A stretch of 64,000 nt of DNA, from positions 62,001 through 126,000 of the forward strand of contig NZ_CANMQT010000003.1 of assembly GCF_947500065.1 (NCBI RefSeq), given 5' to 3'. Origin of the DNA: an uncultured Aquimarina sp. Its GTDB lineage: Bacteria > Bacteroidota > Bacteroidia > Flavobacteriales > Flavobacteriaceae. Shown here piece after piece: positions 60,820 through 64,000 of this stretch (within the stretch, counting starts at the first letter, position 1; every line of letters starts with the position of its first letter). The translations under genes were made by a program, and so were the position numbers. The notes beneath the pieces were generated by a model that saw only the letters and a list, made by a program, of their open reading frames with translations, ran no database searches and was not told the DNA's origin.

Positions 60820-62043
60820 ATGCAATTCGATGCTTTAATACTCAAAGTTGCCAGTAGATGCAACCTTAATTGTTCTTATTGTTTTATGTATAACCTAGGA
60901 GATACTACCTATAAAGGGCAACCTAAATTTATGTCCTATGATATGATTGATTCAATTCTGGAGAAGACAAAAAAATACGTTCTAAAGTATGATAAAAAAG
61001 AGTTTTCATTCATTTTTCATGGAGGAGAACCTTTATTAATAGAAAAAAAATTCTACAGAACTTTCGTTACCAAGGCTAATGCAATTCAGGAGCAATTGCC
61101 AAATGTTGTTTTTAAATATGATATACAGACAAACGGAGTATTGATAGATGAAGATTGGTGTGCATTATTTAGAGAATTGCATATATATCCAAGTACTAGT
61201 GTAGATGGAACTCGAAAAGCACATGATATGTTTAGAGTAGATCATAAGGGTAATGGAAGTTATGATGCTGTTTTTAATGCGGTAAAATTGCTTAAAAATC
61301 AGATTGGATACGCAGATACGGTCTGTGTAATTAATATCGAAGAAGAACCAAAGGCTATTTATGAAAGTTTTAAAAAGATGCAGGTAAATTCTGTGAATTT
61401 TCTTATTCCTGATTTCACACATAATAACTTTCCTTTTGATACAGAAAAAACTGAAATGGCAGATTGGTTGATTGCACTATTTAATATTTGGATAAAGGAT
61501 CAGGATAGATATAAAATACCAATGTTTATTGGATTGATCAATAGGTTATTGGGGGTCACGGAGAATATTAATAATGAATCAGCAGTATTAGTCATTGAAA
61601 CTAATGGCGAAATTGAGGCAATTGATTCGTTAAAAGCCTGTGGTCATGGATTTACCAAATCTGGAATGAATGTGTTATCCCATGATTTTTCTGATATTAA
61701 AAACTCACCATTAGGAAAATTATATTTTGAAGATAGTACGACTAAATTATGTGCTAAATGCCTTGATTGTCCGATTAAAGAAGTATGTCAAGGAGGAAGA
61801 TTAGTACATCGATTTAAAAAAGAAAATGGTTTTAATAATCCATCTGTTTATTGTAAAGATCTTATAAAATTTATAGCTAATATCCAGAATACGCTGATCG
61901 ATTTTTTCCCAGAACTTTATTCTAAAGAGAATATAGATAGCATGAAAACCGATGAAATAGTGAGATATGTTAACGATACGAATAAGAATACGCTTATAAA
62001 CTCAACATATACGGAAGAGTTAGAGTATTTTGGCATAAAGTAA
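60820..62043 (+). CDS. radical SAM/SPASM peptide maturase (FxsB-like)
   Basis: 407 residues. [4Fe-4S] CxxxCxxC at 14-18-21 (SRCNLNCSYC), HGGEPLL motif about 71, then a C-terminal SPASM domain with cysteines in CGHGF, LCAKCLDC and KEVCQGG. The N-terminus LKVASRCNLNCSYCFMYNLGD resembles FxsB-type maturases of ribosomal peptides. With the GG-leader peptide just upstream it likely installs a cross-link or epimer, using SAM radical chemistry in the cytoplasm; which residues it modifies is not visible. Confidence 0.88.
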   Translation: MQFDALILKVASRCNLNCSYCFMYNLGDTTYKGQPKFMSYDMIDSILEKTKKYVLKYDKKEFSFIFHGGEPLLIEKKFYRTFVTKANAIQEQLPNVVFKYDIQTNGVLIDEDWCALFRELHIYPSTSVDGTRKAHDMFRVDHKGNGSYDAVFNAVKLLKNQIGYADTVCVINIEEEPKAIYESFKKMQVNSVNFLIPDFTHNNFPFDTEKTEMADWLIALFNIWIKDQDRYKIPMFIGLINRLLGVTENINNESAVLVIETNGEIEAIDSLKACGHGFTKSGMNVLSHDFSDIKNSPLGKLYFEDSTTKLCAKCLDCPIKEVCQGGRLVHRFKKENGFNNPSVYCKDLIKFIANIQNTLIDFFPELYSKENIDSMKTDEIVRYVNDTNKNTLINSTYTEELEYFGIK

Positions 62044-62050
62044 TATAACA

Positions 62051-62098
62051 GTGTAAAAGCAAAGCATTTCATATTGATATACAAAATGCTCTGTTTTA
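62051..62098. terminator. probable bidirectional terminator after radical SAM gene
   Basis: Imperfect stem: AGCATTT/AAATGCT (62063-62069 with 62084-62090) extended by AAAA/TTTT outer pairs, located between the radical SAM gene (+) and the large protein (-). Confidence 0.55.
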
Positions 62099-62116
62099 TA
62101 CATTATGTTAAAATTC

Positions 62117-63985
62117 CTAAACTTTGCAGAAGGATACAAAATCTGTTATTGGATTTGGTTCTCCCTCACCATTAGTTAATGCAACCGTTGCCGAAAGTGA
62201 TATTGTATATGCACAAGGCAACAGATCATTAACGGTTTGTCCTGCAGGAGTGAATACTAATTGAGAAGTACCAAATGTTTCTGGTGCGGCCATTAATGGT
62301 ATAGCCGGAAAACTAAAGCTTTGTCCAGGTTTGTTTGGTCCAACAATGGATAATGACACGGCTTTCAGGTTTTCGTTTCTTGCACTATATTTCACGTTTA
62401 AATCAGTAGTTATTTTACTACAACCATCAGAATCGGCCGAAACGATCTCTTGTACGTCTACAGAGACAGCAGCGACTCTGTTATTTACAGTTTTCGGTGC
62501 CCAACTACCATGTCTATTTACATTGTCGTATTCTGCATTAAATATCGCAATAGGTTTAGATGTTCCAGCAATAACCTCTGTTGCAGCATTATTAATTTCA
62601 CGTTGCTTCATTCTGATTGCAAAGTATCTATTCAATAAATGAGGTCTTGCAGGTGAAACAGTTGGAGCGCCAATGGCAGATGTTGGCGAACTCATGTCAA
62701 TAGATGTTAATCCTGTTAATGCTACTGTATTTAGTTTTAAAATTTCCGCATCCTGATGAGGCTCAAAATTAGAATTCTGTGGAACGGGAATCCAATTGCC
62801 ATTAAATGAAATTGATAATTCTGGAGCCAGTGCATTAATGTGGTAAGGCTCTTTATCCACTGGATTCATTGGATCACCTGTTAAGGTAAATAAATTACCA
62901 ATTACCGTTTTCGGAATCATATTCGGTACTACTGCTTGCCAACCTCCAACCGTTGGAATATCAGTAGGTGCAGCCACTTCCTGATATTCGAACATATATT
63001 CCATAGGATTACCATTCAGTGTTTTACTAATAGTTCCTATTAAATTAATAGTTCTATAAAATGCATAATCGTTAAAACCTGGACGTAAGGTTTTACCATT
63101 GGCTGTGTTAATCTCAGACTGAATATGTATTTTTTTTAGTAACCCAAAGTTTGTAAAGGATGCTGGAATTGGATCTGGTATTATATCGAGGTCATCCACA
63201 CATAATTCGACACAAAGGCAATGTCCTACATTATCTCTTTTATCGGCATCCGTCTCTATTGCTATTCTAGAATTACCTATTTCTAATTGAAAATATACAT
63301 CTGGACCACTATTAAAAGGAGGAAAAGGTGTTTCTACATTGATAATGGGAGAAAGGAATGTTTGTTTAAAATCTATGCTGGTATAATCAATCCTAAAATA
63401 TCCTGCACTATTGGTAATTCCGCTTCCTAATTCATCATCTGTAAACCAATCAGCATCTAGTGCAATAACCTTTACTCCAGGAATAGGTGTTTTCTCGTCT
63501 AGGCAAGAAAGTAAACGTCCGCAGATTACCCAAGCATCAAAAAGACCTCTAATGAAACACCAAAATCTGGAATTGATGCAATACTTCCAAGCGAATATCA
63601 AATCATTATCAACTTCTCTCCATTCTGGTTGTACTGTAGTAATTGTAAATTGTATAGGTTCTCTGTCTTCACTTTTTTGATTAGGAACTCTTTTGGTTAG
63701 AACATCAATTACCAAAGGACCACCATAATCCTGATAACTATCATCTAGCACAGTTTCATAATTGCCCTTTTCATCTATTTCGGCCTCTGCCAGTAATAAT
63801 TTTGATTTAGCTTTTATAACTGTATCTCCTAATACTTCTAGTGTTTTTTTAGGGTTAGCCGCAACACCAACTACTCCAATTTCAAGGTTTTCTACCTGAT
63901 AAAAACGTATAGTTGAACCAATTAATGGTTCTTTGCAATCTCTGCATATCCTAGCAGAAAGATTGCCTTTTAATATAAAACTCAT
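62117..63985 (-). CDS. large hypothetical protein with transthyretin-like repeats
   Basis: 622 residues without a recognisable signal peptide. Rich in carboxypeptidase/transthyretin-like beta repeats such as LIGSTIRFYQVENLEIGVVG and IPGVKVIALDADWFTDDE...GSGITNSAGYFRID, separated by Cys-containing segments (CRDCKEP, CINSRFWC, CLCVELC). The C-terminal third is a distinct beta-rich domain (LKAVSLSIVGPNKPGQSFSF). I do not recognise a named family. It lies convergent with the radical SAM gene. Initiation at 63985 (MSFILKGNLSARICRDC). Confidence 0.7.
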   Translation of the reverse strand: MSFILKGNLSARICRDCKEPLIGSTIRFYQVENLEIGVVGVAANPKKTLEVLGDTVIKAKSKLLLAEAEIDEKGNYETVLDDSYQDYGGPLVIDVLTKRVPNQKSEDREPIQFTITTVQPEWREVDNDLIFAWKYCINSRFWCFIRGLFDAWVICGRLLSCLDEKTPIPGVKVIALDADWFTDDELGSGITNSAGYFRIDYTSIDFKQTFLSPIINVETPFPPFNSGPDVYFQLEIGNSRIAIETDADKRDNVGHCLCVELCVDDLDIIPDPIPASFTNFGLLKKIHIQSEINTANGKTLRPGFNDYAFYRTINLIGTISKTLNGNPMEYMFEYQEVAAPTDIPTVGGWQAVVPNMIPKTVIGNLFTLTGDPMNPVDKEPYHINALAPELSISFNGNWIPVPQNSNFEPHQDAEILKLNTVALTGLTSIDMSSPTSAIGAPTVSPARPHLLNRYFAIRMKQREINNAATEVIAGTSKPIAIFNAEYDNVNRHGSWAPKTVNNRVAAVSVDVQEIVSADSDGCSKITTDLNVKYSARNENLKAVSLSIVGPNKPGQSFSFPAIPLMAAPETFGTSQLVFTPAGQTVNDLLPCAYTISLSATVALTNGEGEPNPITDFVSFCKV

Positions 63986-64000
63986 AGTAATTTGTTTTAA

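Noticed and set aside
1..64000. tRNA, rRNA, CRISPR or transposase genes
   Set aside because: Read for conserved tRNA arms, rRNA blocks, regularly spaced repeats and DDE-type transposase motifs by eye; none seen. A dedicated tool search (e.g. tRNAscan-SE, CRISPR finder) could still find something I missed.

Overview
This 64 kb window is AT-rich, densely coded DNA, most likely chromosome of a marine Flavobacteriaceae bacterium. An Aquimarina-like genus is my guess, and that is inference. The evidence for the group is menaquinone genes in the flavobacterial order, a type IX secretion sorting domain, CarboxypepD_reg/TonB-plug proteins, an EttA gene next to a small flavobacterial membrane protein, and many upstream sequences matching the Bacteroidota -7 promoter element TAnnTTTG. 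No rRNA, tRNA, CRISPR array, transposase or clear prophage was seen.

Layout: 1-7.5 kb (mostly minus strand) holds a truncated recQ, a cytochrome P450, a VOC protein, an SDR oxidoreductase with its TetR regulator, a GNAT acetyltransferase, an NlpC/P60 peptidase and a thiolase. 7.6-17.7 kb holds a PgpH-type 7TM-HD phosphohydrolase, membrane proteins (DUF3817, MscS, VTT), a GIN-domain protein, a DoxX protein, and an alpha-amylase lipoprotein behind a membrane-anchored AraC regulator. 17.8-22.7 kb is a menaquinone cluster on the plus strand: menA, a metallo-hydrolase, menC, a CPBP protease and menE. 22.8-29.6 kb carries two unusual exported proteins that have a TonB-plug-like domain but no beta-barrel, plus a SIMPL protein and an M24 peptidase. 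29.6-37 kb (minus strand) holds lipoproteins, two small Cys-rich peptides with double-glycine leaders, a T9SS cargo protein, a TPR-AraC regulator and an acyl-CoA carboxylase beta subunit. 37-44 kb holds a secreted nuclease, the CAL67264-like protein with ettA, a HAD hydrolase with a CAT-like acetyltransferase, a histidine-decarboxylase-like enzyme and a 13-residue-repeat protein. 44-55 kb is mixed housekeeping and transport, including a SulP transporter with no ordinary start codon. 55-57 kb is a HipBA toxin-antitoxin module with an operator-like upstream region. 57-60 kb holds small unknown genes, a DUF2293 protein and a YchJ protein.

The most interesting part is the peptide biology. At 60.5-62 kb a 71-residue double-glycine precursor peptide is followed, across two RNA hairpins, by a radical SAM/SPASM enzyme: a compact candidate RiPP (ribosomally made, modified peptide) locus. 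At 30.6-31.1 kb two further precursors share a leader, and one has a cysteine spacing like inhibitor cystine knot (knottin) peptides. No dedicated exporter lies in the window for either set.
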